From contig JANRJQ010000004.1 in assembly GCA_033763895.1 (NCBI GenBank), positions 545,001 through 609,000 of the forward strand: a DNA stretch of 64,000 bases, written 5' to 3'. The notes beneath the pieces are model-generated. The model ran no database searches. It saw nothing but the letters and a program-made list of their open reading frames with translations, and was not told where the DNA came from. Below are positions 54,133-62,899 of the stretch, piece after piece. Both the position numbers and the translations under genes were made by a program. Source of the stretch: Chloroherpetonaceae bacterium (lineage in GTDB: Bacteria > Bacteroidota > Chlorobiia > Chlorobiales > Thermochlorobacteraceae). How positions within the stretch are numbered: the first letter of the stretch is position 1; each line of letters opens with the position of its first letter.

Positions 54133-54165
54133 GGGCCGAGTTTCTCGGCTCTTTTTGTTTTTTTT
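54133..54165 (+). terminator. Intrinsic terminator after tig
   Basis: GGGCCGAG pairs with CTCGGCTC (one wobble pair) over a 3-base loop, followed by T-rich sequence. Confidence 0.85.
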
Positions 54166-54209
54166 CTCCTACATTTGTGATTGATGTTTTGCTCACCAAA
54201 CCGTAATGA

Positions 54210-57038
54210 ATGACTTTGAGGCACATCTTTCGCCACTCGTTAATATTCAAATTAGGTATTGCTTTTGTTATCCTTTCTAGTTCTCATTTTTGTATTATTT
54301 GTTCATCCTTCGCTCAACCGGTTATAGGAACCGATTCATCAACCCTTCAAACCATTTCTTCCCAATCGTTCATTTTTGAGAACCGAACATTACCAGAATT
54401 TTTCCAATACAAAACCGGACGATTCAAAAAAATTGGTTTGGTTCTTTCAGGCGGTGGCGCACGAGGCTTAGCACATATTGGAATTCTAAAAGCCTTTGAG
54501 GAACATCATATTCCAATTGATTACTTGGTTGGAACAAGTATCGGTGGGTTAGTTGGGGCACTTTATGCCGGCGGCTATACTGCAATTGAACTTGAACAAA
54601 TTGCTGATACTCTCAATTGGCCAAAACTTACCTCACTCAGTTCTGCAAGACGAAGACAAGACTTATTTCTCGAACAAAAAAGAACCTTTGACCGAGCGAT
54701 TCTCACACTTCAATTTGATGGGCTTCGGTTGATAATTCCAAAATCGATAAGTGCAAGCCAACCACTAACAACAGAAATGGACTTATTGCTTTTGAATGCA
54801 CCTCATATTGTCGGTAAACAAGGATTTGATTCTCTCAAAGTTCCATTTCGCGCCATCGCCACTGATTTAGGAACAGGAAAAAAAGTTGTGCTTCGAGATG
54901 GCTCGTTATCTGAAGCCGCTCGAGCAAGTTCAACCGTACCAATTATTCATAAACCCATTGTGCGAAACGGCAGTGAACTGGTAGATGGCGGTTTAGTTGC
55001 AAATGTGGATGTTGAAACAGCGGAACTACTCGGTGCAGATTACACCATTGCCGTTGATGTCATGAGTGACCTTTACCGCCCCAATGAAATTGATGCACCT
55101 TGGAAAGCCGCCGACCAAGTCATATCAATACTTATGCAAAAGCAAAATGCACAACAATTAGCCAAAGCCTCTCGTGTCATTTCTCCACCATTAGATTCAA
55201 TAAGCAGCTCCGATTTCTCCCGCATCAAACCATTGATTGATATTGGTTATCGCTGCGGACTTGCTTTTATCGATTCAATCTCACAGGAAATTCGAAAAGG
55301 GGCTCCTTCAAATTTTCATATTTCAAACTTTCCGATTTCAGGATATGAAATTACTTTTCAAGGCATTTCCACCTTTTCAAAAGAACAACAAGAGTTGTTT
55401 CGACAATTGGCAACCGCTTCCCTTACCACAACATCTCTAATTTCTTCATTACTTGATACCCGCTTTTTTCAGAACGTATCGCTTGTGCGCGATTCTTTGA
55501 ATAAACGGTTAACCGTAAAACTTAACTCACTTCCAATATTTAACTCCGTTCAGTTCAATCTTCGCAGTGAGGTTACGGATTCCCTAAACTCGCTTTTTAC
55601 GCCAATCTTCTCCCGCCATTACAAAGGTGAAGAAATCGCTGATATTCTTGATAAAGCCCAGAAAGCCTATCGTTCATTAAAACGAAATAATTTATTAAAA
55701 CTGAGCGCAAAGACATTAAAAGATGATACGCTTTACATTGAACTTTCAGAAGAAAAGATCTCTCAAATTGTTTTGAAAAAGGATCGAGGTTGGACTAAAG
55801 ACGACGTGATCTTGCGTGAATTTCAAATCGTACCGGATGAACATTTTGAAACCGAAACGTTACGAGGCACGATTGACCGACTGACAAACCTTGGAATTTT
55901 TGATCGGGTTTCTGCTTCGTTACAAGCCGAAGAAGACTCTTTAGGAAATGGTAAAAAAACAAAATTGGTAATTTCGCTTGAGGAACGATTGACCGAGTTA
56001 TTACGCGTTGGGTTTCGAATCGATGACCTTTACGCCAGTCAAATTTATTTGGATTTCAGAAATGAAAGCTTTTTAGGAACAACCACAGAAATTGGAGGTT
56101 CTTTTACTCTCGGTACCCGAAATGCTTCTGCCCAAGCCGAGATTCGCGCTTCTCGTTTATGGAATACTTATATCGATTTTTACTCAAGTTTATTTTTTGA
56201 AAGACGTAATGTTTTTTCTACCCAAGTGAAATTTAATTCAACCGAATTTGATCAGGAACGGGTGCAATTGGGGGAATACTTTTTTGAAAACTACGGGATT
56301 AGCACGGGTGTCGGTTGGCAATTTGGAAGTGCCGGTGCATTTTCACTTCAAGCATTTTTTGAAAAAGCAAATTCGCGACAGCTTTTTACCGCGCCTCAAG
56401 TTTTGCAATCTTTACCGCCGATTTTGGAATCGAATCGATTTTTAAGTTTTAAGGCAGAGCTTACCATTGACACCCGCAATATGCCCGTTGGCGCAACCAC
56501 GGGCAGTTATACTGAAGTCTTTTACGATTACACGCCACCATTCTTGGGTAATGACATTGAATTCTCAAGGCTTTACTTTGCACACGAATTCAATACTGCT
56601 TTCAATGATTGGCTGTATGGTAGAGTTCGTTTTGATTTTGCAATCAGTGACGATCGAACACCTTTGGCAAAGCAATTTAGCATCGGCGGTTTCGGCTCAG
56701 CTTATAGCAGCACGTTTTATGGTTTGAGAATGGATGACTATCGAGGTCGTCAAATTATGGTGGCCGGCACGGAAGTTCAAGCGCTGCTCCCAATTCAATT
56801 TGTTGTCCCTACACTTATTGGTATTCATTATAATTTTGGAAATGCTTGGGAGCAATTTAGCTCAATCCGATTTCAAGAAATGATTCACGGTGTTGGTGCC
56901 GTTCTTACACTTCGTACGCCAATTGGCGAGGCCCGCGTGGGTGTTGGCAGGCCATTTCGTTTGGTTCAAATCGGAGAAGAATCTTTCATTCGCTTTGCCC
57001 CAAGTGTTTATTATGCAGCAATCGGTTACGAATTTTAA
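54210..57038 (+). CDS. Patatin-like phospholipase with POTRA and outer-membrane beta-barrel (type Vd-like)
   Basis: A 942-residue exported protein. After a signal peptide (to about residue 36) comes a patatin domain with the oxyanion loop GGGARG (81-86), nucleophile Ser110 in GTSIGG and catalytic Asp259 in VDGGLVA. A POTRA-like segment starts near 375 (ITFQGISTFS), probably with one or two more repeats before 590. The rest is an Omp85-type barrel ending in a C-terminal phenylalanine. This layout matches PlpD-type autotransporters that place a phospholipase on the outer membrane. All catalytic residues are present. ATG start, single-gene unit. Confidence 0.9.
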   Translation: MTLRHIFRHSLIFKLGIAFVILSSSHFCIICSSFAQPVIGTDSSTLQTISSQSFIFENRTLPEFFQYKTGRFKKIGLVLSGGGARGLAHIGILKAFEEHHIPIDYLVGTSIGGLVGALYAGGYTAIELEQIADTLNWPKLTSLSSARRRQDLFLEQKRTFDRAILTLQFDGLRLIIPKSISASQPLTTEMDLLLLNAPHIVGKQGFDSLKVPFRAIATDLGTGKKVVLRDGSLSEAARASSTVPIIHKPIVRNGSELVDGGLVANVDVETAELLGADYTIAVDVMSDLYRPNEIDAPWKAADQVISILMQKQNAQQLAKASRVISPPLDSISSSDFSRIKPLIDIGYRCGLAFIDSISQEIRKGAPSNFHISNFPISGYEITFQGISTFSKEQQELFRQLATASLTTTSLISSLLDTRFFQNVSLVRDSLNKRLTVKLNSLPIFNSVQFNLRSEVTDSLNSLFTPIFSRHYKGEEIADILDKAQKAYRSLKRNNLLKLSAKTLKDDTLYIELSEEKISQIVLKKDRGWTKDDVILREFQIVPDEHFETETLRGTIDRLTNLGIFDRVSASLQAEEDSLGNGKKTKLVISLEERLTELLRVGFRIDDLYASQIYLDFRNESFLGTTTEIGGSFTLGTRNASAQAEIRASRLWNTYIDFYSSLFFERRNVFSTQVKFNSTEFDQERVQLGEYFFENYGISTGVGWQFGSAGAFSLQAFFEKANSRQLFTAPQVLQSLPPILESNRFLSFKAELTIDTRNMPVGATTGSYTEVFYDYTPPFLGNDIEFSRLYFAHEFNTAFNDWLYGRVRFDFAISDDRTPLAKQFSIGGFGSAYSSTFYGLRMDDYRGRQIMVAGTEVQALLPIQFVVPTLIGIHYNFGNAWEQFSSIRFQEMIHGVGAVLTLRTPIGEARVGVGRPFRLVQIGEESFIRFAPSVYYAAIGYEF

Positions 57039-57145
57039 TCGAATTGCACTATGCTTACTAAAATCGCACATTTGCAGGCAATAAAGATTTTGTAATTTAG
57101 AAAACCTAAAGGTTGAACTCATTCGAAATTTCTTAAAACCAAAAC

Positions 57146-57161
57146 GCGGAAATGCTTCCGC
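57146..57161 (+). promoter_or_regulatory. Small hairpin directly before the aconitase ribosome site
   Basis: GCGGAA and TTCCGC form a 6-base stem with a 4-base loop, and the AAAAGGAG ribosome site begins immediately after it. It may stabilise the leader or tune translation; there is no direct evidence of regulation. Confidence 0.35.
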
Positions 57162-57178
57162 AAAAGGAGTAACTCATT

Positions 57179-59458
57179 ATGGCTTTATTTGACCTCGAGA
57201 TGATACAAGCTGTTTATCAACGCTTGCCTGAACGCATTTCAGCGGCTCGTAAACTTCTTGGCCGACCGCTCTCCCTAACCGAAAAAATACTCTATAGCCA
57301 TCTTGATGCCGCCACTCCAGCAAAGAACTTTCAGCGAGGTAAGGATTATGTCGATTTCAACCCTGATCGTGTTGCGATGCAGGACGCAACTGCACAAATG
57401 GCACTTCTTCAATTCATGCAAGCAGGTCGAAGTACAGTGGCAGTGCCATCTACCGTTCATTGCGATCACCTCATCACGGCCAAAGTCGGCGCCGGAGATG
57501 ATCTTAAAAATGCGAACGATGAAAGCAAAGAAGTTTATGATTTTCTTGCCTCTGTCTCGAATAAATATGGCATCGGTTTTTGGAAACCGGGCGCAGGGAT
57601 TATTCACCAAATTGTTCTTGAAAATTATGCTTTTCCCGGAGGCATGATGATTGGTACCGATTCCCATACTGTCAATGCAGGCGGGCTTGGAATGGTTGCG
57701 ATTGGCGTTGGCGGAGCCGATGCGTGCGACGTGATGGCCGGCCTTCCTTGGGAATTGAAATTCCCAAAACTGATTGGTGTGAAGCTGACGGGGAAATTAA
57801 ATGGTTGGGCATCTGCAAAAGATGTCATTCTTAAAGTTGCCGGTATTCTTACCGTTAAAGGAGGAACCGGTGCAATCATTGAGTACTTCGGAGACGGCGC
57901 AATCGCGCTTTCATGTACCGGCAAAGGCACAATCTGCAATATGGGCGCAGAAGTCGGTGCTACAACTTCAACCTTTGGTTACGACGCCTCGATGTCTCGC
58001 TATCTTCGTGCAACCGGCCGCGAAGCCGTTGCAGCACTTGCCGATTCCGTCGCCGAGCACTTAACCGGCGACCGTGAGGTGTATGAATCGCCCGAAAAGT
58101 ATTTCGATCAAGTCATTGAAATCAATCTCTCAGAATTAGAACCACACCTGAATGGTCCTTTCTCCCCAGACATAGCCACACCAATTTCTAAACTTAAAGA
58201 AGAAGCCGCGAAAAACGGTTGGCCAATGAAAGTTGAAGTCGGATTGATTGGCTCTTGCACCAATTCATCGTATGAAGATATTTCACGCGCAGCTTCTCTT
58301 GCCAAACAAGTGGTTGCCAAAAACTTAAAGACAAAAGCTGAGTTTACCATTACCCCGGGTTCGGAGCAGATTCGTTATACCATTGAGCGCGACGGATTTT
58401 TGGATGTGTTTGATAAAATTGGCGCAAAAGTTTTTGCCAATGCCTGTGGCCCGTGCATCGGAATGTGGTCAAGAATGGGGGCTGAAAAGAAAGAGAAAAA
58501 TACCATCGTCCACTCCTTTAATCGAAATTTTCAAGCGCGGCAAGACGGTAATCCTAATACCTATGCCTTTGTGGGCTCACCGGAACTTGTAACAGCCCTT
58601 GCCATCGCCGGCGATTTGGGATTCAATCCCCTCACCGATTCACTCATCAACGAAAAGGGTGAACAGGTCATGCTTGACGCGCCAACCGGTGATGAGCTTC
58701 CACCTCAAGGTTTTGATGTCAAAGACGCCGGTTTTCAAGCGCCTTCGCAAAATGGTGAGTCCATTGCGATTCGGGTAGAACCAAGCTCAACCCGACTTCA
58801 ACTTTTAGCTTCCTTTTCTGCTTGGGAAGGGACAGATTTGAAAGGCCTTCGTTTACTCATTAAGGCAAAAGGCAAGTGCACCACCGATCATATTTCCCCA
58901 GCCGGAAAATGGCTGATGTTCCGTGGGCATTTGGACAATATTTCAAACAATATGCTTACCGGTGCAACAAACTTTTTCAACGATAAAATTAACTCGGTAA
59001 AAAACAGTCTTTCAGGTCAATATGACGAAGTTCCCAAAGTGCAGCGTGCATACAAAGCTGCGGGAATTGGCTCAATTGTCGTTGGAGATGAAAATTACGG
59101 TGAAGGCTCCTCACGCGAACATGCGGCAATGGAACCAAGGTTTCTGGGTGTTCGTGCCATTTTGGTGAAATCTTTTGCACGCATTCATGAAACCAACTTG
59201 AAAAAGCAAGGCATGCTCGCACTTACCTTTTCAAACAAAGAGGATTATAACAAGGTGAGAGAAGATGATGTAATCGATATTGTTGGGCTTACGAGCTTTG
59301 CACCGAGCACTCCGCTTACCGTTGTGATTCATCATCAAGATGGAAGCACAGACGAGATTTTGGCAAATCATACTTACAATGAAAATCAAATCGAGTGGTT
59401 TAAATCAGGCTCCGCGTTGAACCTTATCAAACTTCAACAGCAAGGCGAATTGGCTTAA
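57179..59458 (+). CDS. Aconitate hydratase
   Basis: A 759-residue aconitase of the mitochondrial-like type, converting citrate to isocitrate in the TCA cycle. The 4Fe-4S cysteines lie in [11 protein letters not shown] and in [10 protein letters not shown]. Substrate-binding segments include [13 protein letters not shown], and the swivelling domain carries [14 protein letters not shown]. Length is slightly below the mitochondrial enzyme and well below the 890-residue AcnA type. ATG start. Isocitrate dehydrogenase follows, though a hairpin terminator lies between them. Confidence 0.96.
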   Translation: MALFDLEMIQAVYQRLPERISAARKLLGRPLSLTEKILYSHLDAATPAKNFQRGKDYVDFNPDRVAMQDATAQMALLQFMQAGRSTVAVPSTVHCDHLITAKVGAGDDLKNANDESKEVYDFLASVSNKYGIGFWKPGAGIIHQIVLENYAFPGGMMIGTDSHTVNAGGLGMVAIGVGGADACDVMAGLPWELKFPKLIGVKLTGKLNGWASAKDVILKVAGILTVKGGTGAIIEYFGDGAIALSCTGKGTICNMGAEVGATTSTFGYDASMSRYLRATGREAVAALADSVAEHLTGDREVYESPEKYFDQVIEINLSELEPHLNGPFSPDIATPISKLKEEAAKNGWPMKVEVGLIGSCTNSSYEDISRAASLAKQVVAKNLKTKAEFTITPGSEQIRYTIERDGFLDVFDKIGAKVFANACGPCIGMWSRMGAEKKEKNTIVHSFNRNFQARQDGNPNTYAFVGSPELVTALAIAGDLGFNPLTDSLINEKGEQVMLDAPTGDELPPQGFDVKDAGFQAPSQNGESIAIRVEPSSTRLQLLASFSAWEGTDLKGLRLLIKAKGKCTTDHISPAGKWLMFRGHLDNISNNMLTGATNFFNDKINSVKNSLSGQYDEVPKVQRAYKAAGIGSIVVGDENYGEGSSREHAAMEPRFLGVRAILVKSFARIHETNLKKQGMLALTFSNKEDYNKVREDDVIDIVGLTSFAPSTPLTVVIHHQDGSTDEILANHTYNENQIEWFKSGSALNLIKLQQQGELA

Positions 59459-59470
59459 TTTTATCCTTCC

Positions 59471-59510
59471 TATATGAAAAGGTCGGACTTATGTTCGGCT
59501 TTTTCATATA
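59471..59510 (+). terminator. Long hairpin terminator after aconitase
   Basis: TATATGAAAA pairs with TTTTCATATA, continuing inward through GGTCGGAC and GTTCGGCT (with wobble pairs) to a 4-base loop. The T-run sits in the 3' arm. Confidence 0.75.
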
Positions 59511-59628
59511 CATAGGGGTAAAAAAAGACCTTCCGCCCATAGTTTTTTTGGTAATTTTGTATTCCGTGCCGAAAAAATGAAAAGAAATTCCAAAAGCGGC
59601 ACTTTTTTTTAATCCAATCATTCGTAAC

Positions 59629-60984
59629 ATGCAGTTAGTCACCGAATCCGCCCCTACCTATGAACGTTTAATTCCACCACAAAAGGGAGAAAAAATCACG
59701 ACCGTCAATGGGAAACTCACCGTTCCCGATAATCCGATTATTCCATTTATTGAAGGCGACGGCACCGGGGTTGACATTTGGCCGGCCTCTAAACTTGTTT
59801 TGGATGCCGCAGTAGCCAAAGCTTATGGAGGAAAGAAAAAAATCGAGTGGTTTGAAGTGTATGCCGGCGAAAAAGCCAACAAAGTTTATGAAAAGGAAAT
59901 CTGGCTACCTGATGACACGATTAAAGCCATCGGTGAATATTTAGTAGCAATCAAAGGACCCTTAACGACCCCAGTTGGGGGCGGTTTTCGAAGCATAAAT
60001 GTTGCCCTGCGACAAATGCTCGACCTTTACGTTTGCTTGCGTCCGGTTCAGTATTTCAAAGGAGTTCCTTCTCCCGTTAAGCATCCGGAACTTGTTGATA
60101 TGATCATTTTCCGTGAAAACACCGAAGACATTTACGCCGGTATTGAATTCAAAGGAGGCTCTCCGGAATCGCAAAAACTCTTGGATTTCATTCAAAAAGA
60201 ATATCCAAAGATGTTTGAGAAAATCCGCTTTGGAACGGAGTTGAAAGCTCACGACTTCTGGCAATTGGTTGGCACAACCGTTGATGAATCCGTTCAAGTA
60301 GGATTAGGAATTAAACCGGTTTCACAAAGTGGAACCATACGCTTGATGCATAGCGCTATTGAATATGCGATTCAGAATAATCGCAAAAATGTAACGCTTG
60401 TTCATAAAGGCAACATTATGAAGTTCACCGAGGGTGGCTTCCGCGATTGGGGCTATGAAGTGGCGAAGAAATATTTCGGTGCTGTTGAAATTGATGGTGG
60501 TCCGTGGTGTCGAATTCCCGAAGGAAAGCGCGGCGCAGGCATCATCATTAAGGATTCAATCGCAGATGCGTTCCTTCAACAAATCCTTACTCGCCCAGCA
60601 GAATACGACGTTATTGCCACCTTAAATTTGAATGGCGATTATATTTCAGATGCGCTTGCCGCCCAAGTAGGGGGAATCGGAATTGCACCCGGAGCAAATA
60701 TTAATTATATCACCGGTCACGCGGTATTTGAAGCCACCCACGGAACCGCACCGAAATATGCCGGTCAAGACAAAGTTAATCCGGGGTCAGTCATTCTTTC
60801 GGGCGAAATGATGCTTCGTCATTTGGGTTGGAATGAAGCCGCCGATCTTGTAGTGAAAGGCCTTAACGCCGCGATCAGCAATAAGACGGTTACTTATGAT
60901 TTCGCGAGACTGATGGAAGGGGCTAAAGAAGTGAAATGCTCTGAGTTCGCTCAAGAAATCGTTAAAGCAATCCATCTTTCATAA
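59629..60984 (+). CDS. icd: NADP-dependent isocitrate dehydrogenase, homodimer type
   Basis: A 451-residue enzyme that converts isocitrate to 2-oxoglutarate and CO2. The substrate loop [13 protein letters not shown] contains the serine phosphorylated in E. coli. NADP-type residues are in [17 protein letters not shown], and the metal site lies in [14 protein letters not shown]. This is the subfamily of E. coli and Bacillus rather than the 740-residue monomeric form of Chlorobium limicola. ATG start. Downstream of aconitase, it completes two successive TCA steps, either oxidative or reductive. Confidence 0.96.
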   Translation: MQLVTESAPTYERLIPPQKGEKITTVNGKLTVPDNPIIPFIEGDGTGVDIWPASKLVLDAAVAKAYGGKKKIEWFEVYAGEKANKVYEKEIWLPDDTIKAIGEYLVAIKGPLTTPVGGGFRSINVALRQMLDLYVCLRPVQYFKGVPSPVKHPELVDMIIFRENTEDIYAGIEFKGGSPESQKLLDFIQKEYPKMFEKIRFGTELKAHDFWQLVGTTVDESVQVGLGIKPVSQSGTIRLMHSAIEYAIQNNRKNVTLVHKGNIMKFTEGGFRDWGYEVAKKYFGAVEIDGGPWCRIPEGKRGAGIIIKDSIADAFLQQILTRPAEYDVIATLNLNGDYISDALAAQVGGIGIAPGANINYITGHAVFEATHGTAPKYAGQDKVNPGSVILSGEMMLRHLGWNEAADLVVKGLNAAISNKTVTYDFARLMEGAKEVKCSEFAQEIVKAIHLS

Positions 60985-61010
60985 CTTCCGAATCTACCAA
61001 TTCATGATAA

Positions 61011-61038
61011 AGCGAGCCAAATGGCTCGCTTTTTTTTC
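61011..61038 (+). terminator. Intrinsic terminator after icd
   Basis: A perfect 8-base stem AGCGAGCC/GGCTCGCT, 4-base AAAT loop and eight T. Confidence 0.95.
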
Positions 61039-61097
61039 TCCTATCCTATTTTTTTTACGAAGCTTGATTACTTCAAATAGATTTTAAAGAAATGTTC

Positions 61098-61112
61098 CCT
61101 AAATTATTTAGG
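61098..61112. promoter_or_regulatory. Perfect 7-1-7 inverted repeat upstream of amt
   Basis: CCTAAATTATTTAGG is perfectly symmetrical about one central T and lies just upstream of a candidate promoter for amt. Its near copy at 42504-42518 precedes the arsC-like gene. The 7-1-7 form with AAT-N-ATT centre is that of Fur-family operators. Confidence 0.45.
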
Positions 61113-61114
61113 TG

Positions 61115-61143
61115 TTGCGTATATTTGCCTTCATAATTAAGAT
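61115..61143 (+). promoter_or_regulatory. Candidate amt promoter
   Basis: TTGCGT and TAAGAT are separated by 17 bases and lie 58 bases or more upstream of the amt ATG. The match to the sigma-70 consensus is moderate. The inverted repeat abuts its -35 end. Confidence 0.35.
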
Positions 61144-61200
61144 CATTTTCCATTTATCTATCAATAAAGCAACTTCTTTTTAATTTTATCCTAAATTCTT

Positions 61201-62589
61201 ATGATGAAAAAAATCTCTGGCGGTTTAGCGCTTACCCTGTTGGCCATTTGTTCAACAAGTAATCTCGTATTCGCTCAAGATTCGGTTGCCGCTCCGCCAA
61301 TCAGTGCCGGTGATACCGCTTGGGTGTTAATTAGTGCAGCCTTAGTGATGCTCATGACTCCCGGGCTCGCATATTTTTATGGTGGAATGGTACAATCAAA
61401 AAACGTGGTTTCCACTCTTTTTAAGAATTTTTCTGCAATTGCAATTGTCGGTGTTTTATGGGTCGTTTGTGGTTACAGCCTTGCTTTTGCGCCATCAAAC
61501 GGAGGGATTATCGGTGGATTAAATTGGTTGTTCTTGAATGGCGTTGGGCAAGAAGCTTTTAGTGACTACTCCGCCACTATTCCGCATCTCGCGTTTATGA
61601 TTTTTCAATGTATGTTCGCCATTATCACTCCGGCATTGATTATTGGTGCAATTGTTGAACGCGTCCGCTTTAGCGCTTGGCTTGTTTTTATGGCGGTTTG
61701 GTCCCTTATCGTGTATTCACCGGTAGCGCATTGGGTTTGGGGTGTTGGAGGATGGATTCGCTCGATGGGTTCATTGGACTTTGCAGGCGGTATGGTTGTG
61801 CACATGACGGCCGGGTATTCAGCTCTTGTTGCCGCGGCGTTGGTTGGCCATCGTAAAGTTGCTCACTCAGAAGTAAAGCCGTTCAGTTCAGGCTATGTAA
61901 TGTTAGGCACTGCGTTACTATGGTTTGGTTGGTTTGGGTTCAATAGCGGTTCTGCATTGGGTGCAAATGGTCTTGCCGCACATGCATTTGTTACCACGAT
62001 GGCTGCTGCTTCAATGGCGTTTCTTTCTTGGATGCTTCTTGATTGGTTTACAAAAGGAACACCCTCTGCAATTGGTGCATGTATCGGCGCTGTCGCAGGG
62101 CTTGTCGCCATCACTCCAGCAGCAGGGTTTGTTTCTATTTCCTCATCCTTAGTGATTGGATTGATTGCTGGCGTTCTTTGCAACCTTGCCGCTACACTTG
62201 TTAAGAAAAAAATCCCTCTTGATGATTCGCTCGATGTTTTTGCCTGTCACGGGGTAGGTGGAACATTAGGAACAATCTTAACCGCCATTTTCGCAAGCAA
62301 AGCCGTCAATGGCGCTGGTGCAGATGGTCTGATCTTTGGAAGTGCCTCATTGCTTATCTCAAATTTAATCTCTGCCTTCGCTGTTATTGCCTATAGTATG
62401 ATTATGACTTTTGTCATCTTGAAGGTCATTAACATCATCATTCCGCTCCGTGCAGAAGCCTCAGAGGAAGTCACCGGACTTGATACAAGCATTCATAATG
62501 AATCGATTTATAACCACGCTTCCATTGGAATCGAAGAACCGACATACGAAGCCAAACCGAAAAAACGGGAACTGGAAGAATTGGTTTAA
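61201..62589 (+). CDS. amt: Ammonium transporter (Amt family)
   Basis: A 462-residue protein with a cleavable signal peptide (to about residue 25, FAQDS), then 11 membrane helices. Family marks include MLMTPGLAYFYGGMVQSKNV, the SPVAHWVWG and DFAGGMVVHMTAG segments, and the pore histidines in FACHGVGGTLG. It conducts ammonium across the inner membrane. The C-terminal cytoplasmic tail is about 45 residues. Usually a glnK gene follows, but here a terminator and an ABC permease do. ATG at 61201, with a second ATG as the next codon. Confidence 0.95.
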   Translation: MMKKISGGLALTLLAICSTSNLVFAQDSVAAPPISAGDTAWVLISAALVMLMTPGLAYFYGGMVQSKNVVSTLFKNFSAIAIVGVLWVVCGYSLAFAPSNGGIIGGLNWLFLNGVGQEAFSDYSATIPHLAFMIFQCMFAIITPALIIGAIVERVRFSAWLVFMAVWSLIVYSPVAHWVWGVGGWIRSMGSLDFAGGMVVHMTAGYSALVAAALVGHRKVAHSEVKPFSSGYVMLGTALLWFGWFGFNSGSALGANGLAAHAFVTTMAAASMAFLSWMLLDWFTKGTPSAIGACIGAVAGLVAITPAAGFVSISSSLVIGLIAGVLCNLAATLVKKKIPLDDSLDVFACHGVGGTLGTILTAIFASKAVNGAGADGLIFGSASLLISNLISAFAVIAYSMIMTFVILKVINIIIPLRAEASEEVTGLDTSIHNESIYNHASIGIEEPTYEAKPKKRELEELV

Positions 62590-62613
62590 TTTTATTGACT
62601 TTAATTGTTGATG

Positions 62614-62640
62614 AAAAGGAGGCGAAAGCCTCCTTTTTTT
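62614..62640 (+). terminator. Intrinsic terminator after amt
   Basis: A 10-base stem AAAAGGAGGC/GCCTCCTTTT with a GAAA tetraloop and further T. Confidence 0.95.
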
Positions 62641-62711
62641 TCCCGAATTCGTAATTCGAAATTCTACTTTCTTACTTTTACAAGTTATCAATTCCCAAAT
62701 TCACTGTAATG

Positions 62712-62757
62712 TTTGAACTGTTCTATCTGTGAACTGTGTTAGGTTTGAACGTGATCT
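62712..62757. repeat. Three direct repeats with 16-bp period upstream of the ABC permease
   Basis: TGAAC occurs at 62714, 62730 and 62746, exactly 16 bases apart, embedded in TTTGAACTG, TGTGAACTG and TTTGAACGT. The array lies about 150 bases upstream of the permease start, in the 310-base gap between amt and that gene. It could be a regulator binding array; otherwise the gap shows only an AT-rich sequence and an inverted repeat near 62644-62658. Confidence 0.35.
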
Positions 62758-62899
62758 TATTTCAGCTTATTGCCTTTACATCGATCCTAATTCATTGATT
62801 TTTCATTAAGCAAATTTATGTGAATGATTGCTTCGTGAGTAATGAGGGATACGATTCAGCAAACCAAAAAATATCGTGTTTTTAAAGGAAATCTTTTTG

